Shown here one piece after another: positions 9,373 to 16,296 of a DNA stretch of 20,012 nucleotides. This stretch comes from Bacteroidetes bacterium UBA3022 (GTDB taxonomy: Bacteria > Bacteroidota > Bacteroidia > Chitinophagales > BACL12). The position numbers and the translations under genes were made by a program. The stretch is from NCBI GenBank assembly GCA_002346225.1, contig DDYY01000048.1:1-20012 (forward strand), in the 5' to 3' direction. Numbering within the stretch: the first letter of the stretch is position 1; each line of letters opens with the position of its first letter. The notes beneath the pieces were generated by a model. That model worked only from the letters and a program-made list of their open reading frames with translations. It made no database searches and was not told the DNA's origin.

Positions 9373-9382
9373 GCCCGCGGGC
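9373..9382. repeat. GC-rich 10-bp perfect palindrome in the marC-mutS gap
   Basis: GCCCGCGGGC is fully self-complementary and lies 6 bases upstream of the mutS -7 box, in a gap of only 43 bases. It could be a protein-binding site in the mutS promoter spacer, or chance. Confidence 0.35.
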
Positions 9383-9396
9383 TTCAGGAGACCGGC

Positions 9397-9972
9397 TCAG
9401 ACCATGAAGTTCTCTTTGAAAATCTTCACCGCAATAGCAATCAGTATCACGCCGAAAAATTTCTTGATGGTTTCCAGACCTCCGTTTCCCAATGTCCGCT
9501 CAATGATATTGGTGGAGCGCAGCACGATGAAAATCAGTATCAGGTTGACGAAAATGGCCAGCAGAATTTCCAGCGAATTGTACACAGCCCGCAGGGATAT
9601 CAAACTGGTGAGTGTTCCGGAACCTGCCAGCAGGGGAAAGCCAATAGGCACAAAGCTGCCCGATTTCCCATTGTCGGGATTGGTGCGGAAGATGTTTATG
9701 CCCAGAATCATTTCCATACCGATGATAAAAATGACAATCGAACCTGCCACGGCGAAGGACTGCACATCCAGCCCTATGAGGCGGAGGAAGCTCTCTCCCA
9801 AGAAGAGGAATACAATCATCAGTGCACCCGCAAAAAGGGTGGTGTACAAGGGGCGGAAATCAGGTAATTTTTTCTTGATGGTGATGATGGCAGGAACACT
9901 GCCCACTACGTCTATAATGGCAAACAGCGTGAGCGAAACGGTCACGATATTATTGAAGCTAATCGTCCACAT
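9397..9972 (-). CDS. MarC-family (UPF0056) integral membrane protein
   Basis: A 191-residue inner-membrane protein with about six hydrophobic segments, matching the MarC/UPF0056 (NAAT) family in length and layout. Visible family features are the FAIIDVVGSVPAI first-helix motif with its helix-breaking Gly-Ser-Pro, and the second half repeat around IGFPLLAGSGTLTSLISL. The family was once linked to multiple antibiotic resistance in E. coli, a role later withdrawn; some members have been reported as amino-acid exporters, and the general function is unsettled. The ATG at 9972 (MWTISFNN) is preferred over an in-frame TTG at 10002, which would add ten polar residues before the first helix. It lies between the transpeptidase and mutS on one strand. 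A 130-base leader with a palindrome and a micro-ORF precedes it if the box at 10106-10113 is its promoter. Confidence 0.9.
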   Translation of the reverse strand: MWTISFNNIVTVSLTLFAIIDVVGSVPAIITIKKKLPDFRPLYTTLFAGALMIVFLFLGESFLRLIGLDVQSFAVAGSIVIFIIGMEMILGINIFRTNPDNGKSGSFVPIGFPLLAGSGTLTSLISLRAVYNSLEILLAIFVNLILIFIVLRSTNIIERTLGNGGLETIKKFFGVILIAIAVKIFKENFMV

Positions 9973-10032
9973 ATGAATAAATTGAAAGGGTGAGGAATAC
10001 AAAAATGAGTAGCGCGTGCAGATGGGGAGCGA

Positions 10033-10101
10033 CTACCGGTGCCAGGGATATTCATGAATACCGCTGGCGTGATGGATCATATCAATGGTGAGTAAAATCA
10101 C
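10033..10101 (-). CDS. Possible 22-codon leaderless micro-ORF in the marC leader
   Basis: A GTG at 10101 lies 4 bases after a TAATTTTG -7 box, the same geometry as glgB and mutS. It opens a frame of 22 codons (starting MILLTIDMIHHASG, ending PWHR) that stops at TAG 10035-10033. It is too short to identify. A second frame, open from 10051 to a TAG at 9961-9959 that overlaps the marC start by 14 bases, would encode a hydrophobic stretch (HALLIFVFLTLSIYSY) typical of a membrane helix but has no start codon of its own before that stretch. The two together could be one small single-pass membrane protein broken by a frameshift, or both could be chance. Confidence 0.3.
   Translation of the reverse strand: MILLTIDMIHHASGIHEYPWHR
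10041..10068. repeat. 28-bp imperfect palindrome in the marC leader
   Basis: The halves read GCCAGGGATATTCA and TGAATACCGCTGGC. The dyad is symmetric at 12 of 14 position pairs, with a perfect 12-bp core TATTCATGAATA at 10049-10060. It could be a dimeric-regulator operator or, in the marC mRNA, a hairpin. It overlaps the micro-ORF. Confidence 0.6.
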
Positions 10102-10105
10102 GGTG

Positions 10106-10113
10106 CAAAATTA
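10106..10113 (-). promoter_or_regulatory. -7 box TAATTTTG upstream of marC
   Basis: On the minus strand TAATTTTG followed by C fits the TAnnTTTG consensus. It lies in the gap after the transpeptidase stop (10157) and about 133 bases before the marC ATG, or 4 bases before the micro-ORF GTG. No -33 TTTG at the usual spacing. Confidence 0.5.
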
Positions 10114-10156
10114 ATCAATCCTGCGCCATAAATAGCCTGTTTTCAGTAGTTTACAA

Positions 10157-11851
10157 TTAATTAATAGCAACTGCTGCACCGGCTTTCAGCGCCTTGATAA
10201 GGGCCGCATCATGGCCATATACATCGCTGCTCCAGTACAGGGTGCCGGAGCTGTCGGCGCGACAGGTAAAGTAGGTGATGAAAACAGGTACGGGAGTGGA
10301 TAACTGCACATAGGTGGATTGCTGCAAATACATGGCACTGTCAATAGCTGCGCGGTTCCAGGTGCTGTCGTTGCGCAGCAGGTATTTGGCGAGTCGTGCC
10401 GGTTCACTCAGACGGATACATCCATGACTAAAGGTGCGCTGGGTGCGTGAAAACAAGTCGCGGGTGGGAGTATCATGAAAATAAATATAATATTGGTTGG
10501 GGAACAGAAATTTCACTCTGCCCAGTGCATTACCGGCGCCGGGCCGCTGGCGGATACCATAGGGGAAGCCGCTCTTCGCCCATTGGCTCCAGTCCCAGCC
10601 TGCATGTGCAATGGTTTGTCGGTTCTGCAGATGGTACACCTCCATATTGTTGCGCTGCAGGTAGCTCTTGTCTTTGATCATGGCGGGAATAATCTCGTTC
10701 CGGATAATGCTCGATGGCACTATCCAGTAAGGACTGAATACCACCTGCTCCAGCTCGTCGTTGAAAATAATGGTGCCGGTAGATGCCTTACCGACAATGA
10801 TATTCATGTCCCAGGCAAGTGTATCTTCCTCTATTACATATAACTTAAATTCAGGTATGTTCGCCAGCAAGTAACTGCCCTGCATGCTGTTACCCAGCCA
10901 GCGGTAGCGCTCCATATTGGCGTATAGCTGTTGTAGTCGCGTAGCCGGACTGATATTCAACTCCCGAAAGAAGAAAGGTCCCGCATGTCCGTCTACCGAT
11001 AATCCGTGTCGTTGCTGAAAATGCCGGACAGCAAGGGCGGTCACCGTATCGAATACACCGAGTTGTACTATACTGTCCTGATCGCCGAGCAGATGCAGGC
11101 GGTACTGCACAGCTGCCACCAGTTCGGAGCTGTCGCCGGCCTGGAGATAGCGGACATCCTCCGGTAGCGAAAGTACGGGCCATTCGGCATCCTGTATGCG
11201 CAGGAGCTGAGAGGAGGCTTCTTTCAGGAGGTGGTACTGCGGATGGAGGGGTAGCACCGAAACGAAGGCTTCCGGACCTTGCTCCAGCAGGGTATCCAGT
11301 AGTTCCGACAATGTCAAATGCTTACGTCGTATGTACCAGGCCAGGGAGCGCGAGGTGTTTTCATTCAGCCCGGAGTATACCCGGTCGGAATAAGCGAAAA
11401 ACTGACTGGTCAGCAGTAATTCGAGTTCTGCTGTCTGAGCATCTCCACCGGAATAGGAATAGCCGGCACCTGCAATAATCTGTAACAATGAATCGCTGCG
11501 CCGGCTGTAGGCCAGGGTGTCGTCGATGCCTTCCGTGGAGAGATTGCGCAACAGATTGAGGAAAAATCCCGCTTGTTCTTTCACACCGGTCGTGTTGAAC
11601 CAGACATACTTTCCATCGCCTGCTGCATAATAATCGGCAACAGCTCCGGCAAAGGGCAGGAGGGTAGCATGGGTCTCAAAAAATGCGTTAATCTCCGAAG
11701 TGTCCAGGGTGGGAACAGGGAAGGTGGCAATGATGGTGTCGGCGGTAACGGCTATAGGTGCTTCCGGGCGGGGAGCTTCCGATTCCTCCTGACAGGCAGC
11801 CAGTAAAAAGCTGCAGACAGCAGTGAATACAACACTTTGGAATCGGGGCAT
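10157..11851 (-). CDS. Lipoprotein L,D-transpeptidase (YcbB/LdtD type)
   Basis: A 564-residue envelope enzyme predicted to make 3-3 (meso-DAP to meso-DAP) peptidoglycan cross-links or related transpeptide bonds. The N-terminus is a lipoprotein signal with lipobox LLAAC (Cys about residue 20). About 40-210 are a helical scaffold seen in YcbB-type enzymes. About 225-300 are a peptidoglycan-binding domain (LQAGDSSELVAAVQYRLHLLG, then AVRHFQQRHGLSVDG). About 320-500 are the YkuD catalytic domain, with the nucleophile motif S-H-G-C-I-R (His476, Cys478). The catalytic residues are intact. Overall order and length match the large LdtD/YcbB subgroup rather than small YkuD proteins. It faces glgB across a 56-base divergent gap; a near-consensus -7 box (TAATTTTA, 11869-11876) lies 17 bases before its ATG. 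Confidence 0.93.
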   Translation of the reverse strand: MPRFQSVVFTAVCSFLLAACQEESEAPRPEAPIAVTADTIIATFPVPTLDTSEINAFFETHATLLPFAGAVADYYAAGDGKYVWFNTTGVKEQAGFFLNLLRNLSTEGIDDTLAYSRRSDSLLQIIAGAGYSYSGGDAQTAELELLLTSQFFAYSDRVYSGLNENTSRSLAWYIRRKHLTLSELLDTLLEQGPEAFVSVLPLHPQYHLLKEASSQLLRIQDAEWPVLSLPEDVRYLQAGDSSELVAAVQYRLHLLGDQDSIVQLGVFDTVTALAVRHFQQRHGLSVDGHAGPFFFRELNISPATRLQQLYANMERYRWLGNSMQGSYLLANIPEFKLYVIEEDTLAWDMNIIVGKASTGTIIFNDELEQVVFSPYWIVPSSIIRNEIIPAMIKDKSYLQRNNMEVYHLQNRQTIAHAGWDWSQWAKSGFPYGIRQRPGAGNALGRVKFLFPNQYYIYFHDTPTRDLFSRTQRTFSHGCIRLSEPARLAKYLLRNDSTWNRAAIDSAMYLQQSTYVQLSTPVPVFITYFTCRADSSGTLYWSSDVYGHDAALIKALKAGAAVAIN

Positions 11852-11868
11852 GGACAGGGTTTGTAACT

Positions 11869-11876
11869 TAAAATTA
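11869..11876 (-). promoter_or_regulatory. Weak -7-like box for the L,D-transpeptidase
   Basis: Minus-strand TAATTTTA differs from TAnnTTTG only at the last base and ends 17 bases before the ATG at 11851. It shares the 56-base divergent gap with the glgB promoter. Confidence 0.3.
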
Positions 11877-11895
11877 CAAGCATTGTGCCAATAAG

Positions 11896-11903
11896 TATAT
11901 TTG
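11896..11903 (+). promoter_or_regulatory. -7 box TATATTTG immediately before glgB
   Basis: TATATTTG, then CAAC, then the glgB ATG at 11908. A transcript from it would start at or next to the start codon. No TTTG/TTG at the expected -33 distance was found. Confidence 0.55.
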
Positions 11904-11907
11904 CAAC

Positions 11908-13815
11908 ATGGCTAACGAGGTAAAACACGGTGTTTCGCTTTTCAGCGATTATGACATCCACCTTTTTAAAGAAGGCAAACATTTCAAACTCTGGAAAAAG
12001 TTAGGAGCGCATACCATCGTCCACGAGAAGGAAGATGGCGTGTTGTTCGCAGTGTGGGCACCCAACGCAGCTACGGTAGCGGTCATGGGAGAGTTCAACG
12101 GCTGGAACAGAAGCAGCCATCAGCTGGCGGTACGCTGGGATGAAAGCGGTATCTGGGAAGGCTTTATCCCCGGACTTACCTCCGGAGAGCTCTACAAATA
12201 CGTGATACAACCCCGCAACACCGATACTTTTCTGGAGAAGGCAGATCCCTTCGCCCGTTTCCAGGAGGCGCCACCTAAAACCACTTCCATGGTGTACGAC
12301 AGTGCCTATGAGTGGAAAGACACTGAATGGGTGAAGCAGCGCAACAACCACAGCCTGGCCACGCCCATGTCTATTTACGAACTGCACATCGGTTCCTGGC
12401 AGCGCGACGGTGACGGCAATTCCTATAGCTACAGCGCCCTCATACCGCGACTTGTGCCTTATCTGAAAGAAATGGGTTACACACATGTGGAGCTGATGCC
12501 TATCATGGACCACCCTTTCTTCGGCTCCTGGGGTTATCAGGTGACTGGATATTTTTCACCATCGGCCATGTACGGAAACCCCGATGAACTGCGGGCACTC
12601 ATCGATGCCCTCCATGCAGAGAACATCGGCGTTATCCTCGACTGGGTGCCTTCGCATTTCCCCGGAGATGCACATGCACTGAAGGAATACGATGGTTCTC
12701 ATCTATATGAACACGAAGACATCCGCCGGGGCTATCATCCCGACTGGAGCAGTTACATATTTAATTATGGTAGATATGAAGTCCGCAGCTTCCTCATCAG
12801 CAGCGCGCTGTACTGGCTGGAAGAATACCATGCCGATGGTTTGCGTGTGGATGCGGTAGCGAGCATGCTTTACCTCGACTATTCAAGGAATGAAGGCGAA
12901 TGGCTGCCCAACGACTATGGCGGCAACGAAAACCTCGAAGCCATTGCACTGCTTAAAATGATGAACGATGCCGTGCACGAGCAGGCGCCCGGTTGCGTCA
13001 CCATCGCTGAGGAAAGCACCGCCTGGCCGCAGGTTACAGGCGCCACCAACGAAGGTGGACTGGGCTTTGACTACAAGTGGATGATGGGATGGATGCACGA
13101 TACCTTGCGCTACTTCGGGCGGGAACCTATTTACCGCAAGTTCCATCAAAATGAATTGACATTCTCCATCTGGTACTACTACACCGAACGGTTTCAGCTG
13201 GCATTATCACACGATGAAGTGGTGTACGGCAAAGGCTCTCTGTTCAATAAAATGAGTGGCGACGATTGGCATAAGTTTGCCAACCTGCGGCTGATGCTGG
13301 GGTATATGTACACCCATCCGGGTAGCAAGCTGAACTTCATGGGCGGAGAAATGGCGCAGCGTGAAGAATGGAACCACGATGCGCAGCTGAACTGGGATGT
13401 GCTGAAAGACGAACGCAACCTGAAACTGCAGAATATGGTGACAAAGCTGAATAATTTGTACACCGGACAAAAGAGTCTGCACGAAATGGATTTTGAAGAG
13501 GCGGGATTTGAATGGACCCAGCTCGATCGCCAGGACGATTGCATTCTTTGTTATGAGCGCATTGCGAAAGACAAAGATGATTTTCTGCTGGTGGTGATGA
13601 ATGCCGACCAGCAGACACATTACGATTATCCCGTACATGTTCGACCCAACCTGAGCTACCGCGAGATTTTCAGTACCGATAGTGAAGAGTGGGGTGGAAG
13701 TGGCATTCATAACGCAGAACCCATTGCTGCTGTGACTGCCGATGACGATATTTCTGAAATCCGCATCATGATACCGCCGCTCAGCCTGCTGATTTTTAAA
13801 CCGGAAAAGAAATAA
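11908..13815 (+). CDS. glgB: 1,4-alpha-glucan branching enzyme GlgB
   Basis: A 635-residue GH13 enzyme that cuts alpha-1,4 glucan chains and rejoins them as alpha-1,6 branches in glycogen. The N-terminal CBM48 domain lies at about 30-125 (FAVWAPNAATVAVMGEFNGWN). The TIM barrel spans about 150-500. Its catalytic triad is complete: nucleophile Asp315 in DGLRVDAVASMLY, acid/base Glu368 in TIAEES and Asp436 in LSHDEVVYGKGSL. The spacings of 53 and 68 residues are the same as in E. coli GlgB (405, 458, 526). A C-terminal beta domain runs to ILIFKP. The protein is shorter than E. coli GlgB because it lacks the extra N-terminal domain, as in many non-proteobacterial GlgBs. No other glycogen gene is nearby. 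The ATG at 11908 is supported by the -7 box just before it. Confidence 0.97.
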   Translation: MANEVKHGVSLFSDYDIHLFKEGKHFKLWKKLGAHTIVHEKEDGVLFAVWAPNAATVAVMGEFNGWNRSSHQLAVRWDESGIWEGFIPGLTSGELYKYVIQPRNTDTFLEKADPFARFQEAPPKTTSMVYDSAYEWKDTEWVKQRNNHSLATPMSIYELHIGSWQRDGDGNSYSYSALIPRLVPYLKEMGYTHVELMPIMDHPFFGSWGYQVTGYFSPSAMYGNPDELRALIDALHAENIGVILDWVPSHFPGDAHALKEYDGSHLYEHEDIRRGYHPDWSSYIFNYGRYEVRSFLISSALYWLEEYHADGLRVDAVASMLYLDYSRNEGEWLPNDYGGNENLEAIALLKMMNDAVHEQAPGCVTIAEESTAWPQVTGATNEGGLGFDYKWMMGWMHDTLRYFGREPIYRKFHQNELTFSIWYYYTERFQLALSHDEVVYGKGSLFNKMSGDDWHKFANLRLMLGYMYTHPGSKLNFMGGEMAQREEWNHDAQLNWDVLKDERNLKLQNMVTKLNNLYTGQKSLHEMDFEEAGFEWTQLDRQDDCILCYERIAKDKDDFLLVVMNADQQTHYDYPVHVRPNLSYREIFSTDSEEWGGSGIHNAEPIAAVTADDDISEIRIMIPPLSLLIFKPEKK

Positions 13816-13816
13816 T

Positions 13817-14275
13817 GTGAATAAAATAGTATATGTTTTTGCAATGGTGGTGTCTGCCTTATTGATGGCCTGCAACAGCAGTGCAGAGGAAGCAGACAAC
13901 CACACAACTGCACCGGAAGAGCAGGAGCACCATGACGCAGGTGGGGAAGGATTGATGCTGAACCACGGCGCCAGATGGGTGGCCAATCCGGAAACCACTG
14001 CAGGCATCAGTTCTATGCAGCAGGCTATTCAGGATTCCACCCAGGCTGAAAGTCCCGCCGGCTGCGCGCAACTGGCAGCAAGATTGACAGCCAGCTTCGA
14101 TGGTATCATCCGGCAATGCACCATGACTGGAGAAGCCCACGAGCAACTGCACCATTACATCCTGCCGTTAAAACGCGACATTGCAACGCTCTCCACAGCA
14201 GAGGGAACCGATTGTGCCGAGCAGGTGGTAAAAATGGCAACTTACCTGTCTACCTACGCCGATTATTTCGAGTAA
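13817..14275 (+). CDS. Small lipoprotein of unknown function
   Basis: A 152-residue protein starting at a GTG one base after the glgB stop (TAATGTG), so it is probably translated from the glgB mRNA. An ATG at 13815-13817 overlapping the stop is in a different frame. The N-terminus is a lipoprotein signal (MNKIVYVFAMVVSALLMAC, lipobox LMAC, Cys about residue 19), followed by an acidic, His-rich linker (TTAPEEQEHHDAGG). The conserved-looking part starts at LNHGARWVANPETTAGI and is mostly helical, with paired Cys residues in AGCAQL, RQCTM and TDCAEQ. I recognise similar small Bacteroidota lipoproteins with an LNNGxKWxxNPETTxGI-like opening, but no known activity. The His and Cys content could suit metal binding; this is speculation. 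Confidence 0.8.
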   Translation: MNKIVYVFAMVVSALLMACNSSAEEADNHTTAPEEQEHHDAGGEGLMLNHGARWVANPETTAGISSMQQAIQDSTQAESPAGCAQLAARLTASFDGIIRQCTMTGEAHEQLHHYILPLKRDIATLSTAEGTDCAEQVVKMATYLSTYADYFE

Positions 14276-14342
14276 CTTTTTATCGGTAAGGCACCGGCGA
14301 AGCGTGGAACATTTCCTTGACAATAATTTCACAATTCATTGA

Positions 14343-14372
14343 GATAGCAGGACATAGGACCTGCTATCTTTT
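14343..14372 (+). terminator. Intrinsic terminator after the glgB-lipoprotein unit
   Basis: GATAGCAGG, an 8-base loop ACATAGGA, and CCTGCTATC form a perfect 9-bp stem followed by TTTT. It ends the upstream unit only 14 bases before the lpxK start codon, leaving almost no room for a conventional lpxK leader. Confidence 0.85.
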
Positions 14373-14375
14373 CGT

Positions 14376-14383
14376 TAACTTCG
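14376..14383 (+). promoter_or_regulatory. Degenerate -7 box TAACTTCG before lpxK
   Basis: TAACTTCG matches TAnnTTTG at five of the six fixed bases and ends 3 bases before the lpxK GTG. Its -33 region would overlap the terminator hairpin at 14343-14368, and no TTTG is seen there. The position matches other boxes in the window, but the match is weaker. Confidence 0.35.
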
Positions 14384-14386
14384 TAT

Positions 14387-15430
14387 GTGCGCTGGCTGTT
14401 GCTTCCCCTGTCCTGGCTATACCGTGCCGTAGTGGCCGTCAGGAATTTTATGTACGACCAGAAGTGGCTGCGCAGTTTTGAGTTCGATTTCCCTGTCATT
14501 TTAGTCGGCAATCTCAGCACCGGTGGCACCGGTAAAACACCGCATGTTTTGCATATTGCGCAGCAGTTAGGCAAACACTACCGCGTGGCAGTCCTCAGCA
14601 GAGGCTACAAGCGGAAGACCAGTGGTTATATCGTTGCTACCATGCAATCGACGGTGGCAGACATCGGGGATGAACCCGTGTTGCTGAAACAGCGCGTTCC
14701 GGGTCTCGAGGTGGCGGTGGCCGAAAACAGGCTCGAAGGCATTGCGCAGTTGCTGCTGGAAGAACCTGCCCCTGAAATCATCATCATGGACGACGGCTTC
14801 CAGCACAGGAAAGTAAAAGCCGGTTACAACATCATTCTCACATCTTACAACAAAACTTTTATAGAGGATACACTCCTTCCCGCAGGCAGGTTGCGCGAAC
14901 CGGTGAGTTCACTTAGGCGGGCAGATATGATCATTGTGAGCAAATGTCCGCCCGATATGAGCAAGCGCGAAGCCGCAGAGATGCGCACTTCCCTGCAGCT
15001 CATGCCGCTGCACCAGCTCTTCTTTACCAGCTACGTATATGCGCCCATGATGCCCTTGTTGCAAGACCAGGCCGTCACAGCAGTGCCCGATTACCCCCAT
15101 TGTCTGGTAGTATCCGGGTTGGCTTCCAACGATTATCTGGCAGATTACCTGAAAACAAAATACGCCCGTGTAGATACCATCGCTTTCAGGGACCATCACG
15201 ATTACCGCATAGCTGACTTGAAAAACATTCAGGCCGCCCTCAAGGAGAACACCGTGCTGGTTACTACGGAGAAAGATGCCGTGAAGCTGCGCGCCTTCGC
15301 CACCACACTGAAAGAGCTGGGACTTTCCTTCTTCGTGCTGCCTGTAGATGTCCGCTTTTTATTTGACGGTGAGGAGAAATTTGAGGAACATATCCACCGT
15401 TATGTCCGCGATGCCCGTTATATCATCTGA
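14387..15430 (+). CDS. lpxK: Tetraacyldisaccharide 4'-kinase LpxK
   Basis: A 347-residue membrane-associated kinase that phosphorylates the 4' position of the lipid A disaccharide, using ATP, at the inner face of the inner membrane. The start is a GTG at 14387, giving MRWLLLPLSWLYR, the usual hydrophobic LpxK N-terminus; the ATG at 14385 is out of frame. The P-loop is GNLSTGGTGKTPH at 41-53 (Lys50, Thr51). The second family motif, DDGFQHR, is at 135-141. The length is normal and all motifs are intact. It is first in a run lpxK - pnp - porin - DUF6122 protein on one strand; I recall lpxK, pnp and porin adjacent in other Bacteroidota. Lipid A synthesis and an outer-membrane porin in one cluster fit an envelope theme. 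Confidence 0.96.
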   Translation: MRWLLLPLSWLYRAVVAVRNFMYDQKWLRSFEFDFPVILVGNLSTGGTGKTPHVLHIAQQLGKHYRVAVLSRGYKRKTSGYIVATMQSTVADIGDEPVLLKQRVPGLEVAVAENRLEGIAQLLLEEPAPEIIIMDDGFQHRKVKAGYNIILTSYNKTFIEDTLLPAGRLREPVSSLRRADMIIVSKCPPDMSKREAAEMRTSLQLMPLHQLFFTSYVYAPMMPLLQDQAVTAVPDYPHCLVVSGLASNDYLADYLKTKYARVDTIAFRDHHDYRIADLKNIQAALKENTVLVTTEKDAVKLRAFATTLKELGLSFFVLPVDVRFLFDGEEKFEEHIHRYVRDARYII

Positions 15431-15448
15431 CGGTTGGCAGGGGTTCAC

Positions 15449-15456
15449 TATTTTTG
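15449..15456 (+). promoter_or_regulatory. -7 box TATTTTTG before the pnp gene
   Basis: TATTTTTG followed by C fits TAnnTTTG and lies 15 bases before the ATG at 15472, in the 41-base gap after lpxK. It would let pnp and the porin be transcribed separately from lpxK. The nearest TTG upstream (15434) is only 12 bases away, too close for a normal -33. Confidence 0.5.
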
Positions 15457-15471
15457 CGAAAATTATAATTT

Positions 15472-16296
15472 ATGGAAGGATTGATGTCGCGATTGAATGA
15501 TGCTGTTAATTTCTTACAGCAACGCACCGGATTTGAACCGGAATATGGAATCATACTGGGTACCGGTTTGGGCAACCTGGTAGCGCATATCGATATAGCC
15601 CATGAGGTCAACTACTCTGTGATTCCGCATTTTCAGATATCCACGGTAGAAAGCCACTCCGGCAAACTCATCTTCGGTACCATCGGCAATAAGAAGGTGG
15701 TGGCCATGCAGGGACGTTTCCACTATTACGAAGGTTACACCATGGAAGAAGTGGTTTTCCCGGTGCGGGTGATGAAATTGCTCGGCATTCGGCGCATCTT
15801 CATCTCCAACGCCGCCGGCAGTCTGAATCCGGCCATCAACAAGGGCGACCTGATGATCATCAACGACCACATCAACCTCCAGCCTTCCAATCCCTTACTC
15901 GGCCCCAACGACTTTGAACTGGGTCCGCGTTTCCCCGACCCTTATCACACCTACGATCAGGAGCTCATCGAGAAGGCCATCGTCATTGCCCGCGAAAACA
16001 ACATCAACTGCCACAAGGGTGTATACGTCAGCGTTCCCGGTCCCATGCTCGAAACGAGAGCAGAGTACCGCTACCTGCACATCATTGGCGGCGATGCAGT
16101 GGGCATGAGCACCGTGCCGGAAGTATTGGCTTGCCTCCACATGGGTCTGCCGGTATTTGCCATATCCGTCATTACCGACAAGGGATATCCCGCTGAGGAG
16201 GTGGAACCGGTCACCGTGGAAGATGTGATTGCCGTTGCCAAGGCTGCCGAGCCGCATATGACCCATATTCTCCAGGAGCTGATCACCTCGTTATAA
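15472..16296 (+). CDS. Purine nucleoside phosphorylase (trimeric PNP/MTAP family)
   Basis: A 274-residue enzyme of the PNP/MTAP family, which splits purine nucleosides with phosphate in purine salvage. Visible motifs are the phosphate loop GTGLGN (30-35), VESHSGKL, GRFHYYEGY, NAAGSLN, PGPMLETRAEYR with the purine-binding Glu194, and GGDAVGMSTVPEV. After these comes SVITDKGYP. At Asp236 the classical 6-oxopurine-specific enzymes have Asn (Asn243 in human PNP), whereas methylthioadenosine phosphorylases have Asp. I believe other Bacteroidota PNPs share the Asp, so it may be a lineage trait. The ribose and phosphate parts look like PNP, not MTAP. The Met at 15472 is preferred; an in-frame ATG at 15484 (Met5) is possible. 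Its stop codon overlaps the probable start of the porin gene. Confidence 0.93.
   Translation: MEGLMSRLNDAVNFLQQRTGFEPEYGIILGTGLGNLVAHIDIAHEVNYSVIPHFQISTVESHSGKLIFGTIGNKKVVAMQGRFHYYEGYTMEEVVFPVRVMKLLGIRRIFISNAAGSLNPAINKGDLMIINDHINLQPSNPLLGPNDFELGPRFPDPYHTYDQELIEKAIVIARENNINCHKGVYVSVPGPMLETRAEYRYLHIIGGDAVGMSTVPEVLACLHMGLPVFAISVITDKGYPAEEVEPVTVEDVIAVAKAAEPHMTHILQELITSL

Noticed and set aside
9283..9976. Two long plus-strand frames opposite marC and the mutS start
   Set aside because: Antisense shadows; the minus-strand MarC and MutS motifs are unambiguous.
13207..14007. 266-codon minus-strand frame across glgB and the lipoprotein gene
   Set aside because: Antisense shadow of genes with intact catalytic motifs and a lipobox; its protein shows no domain or signal.
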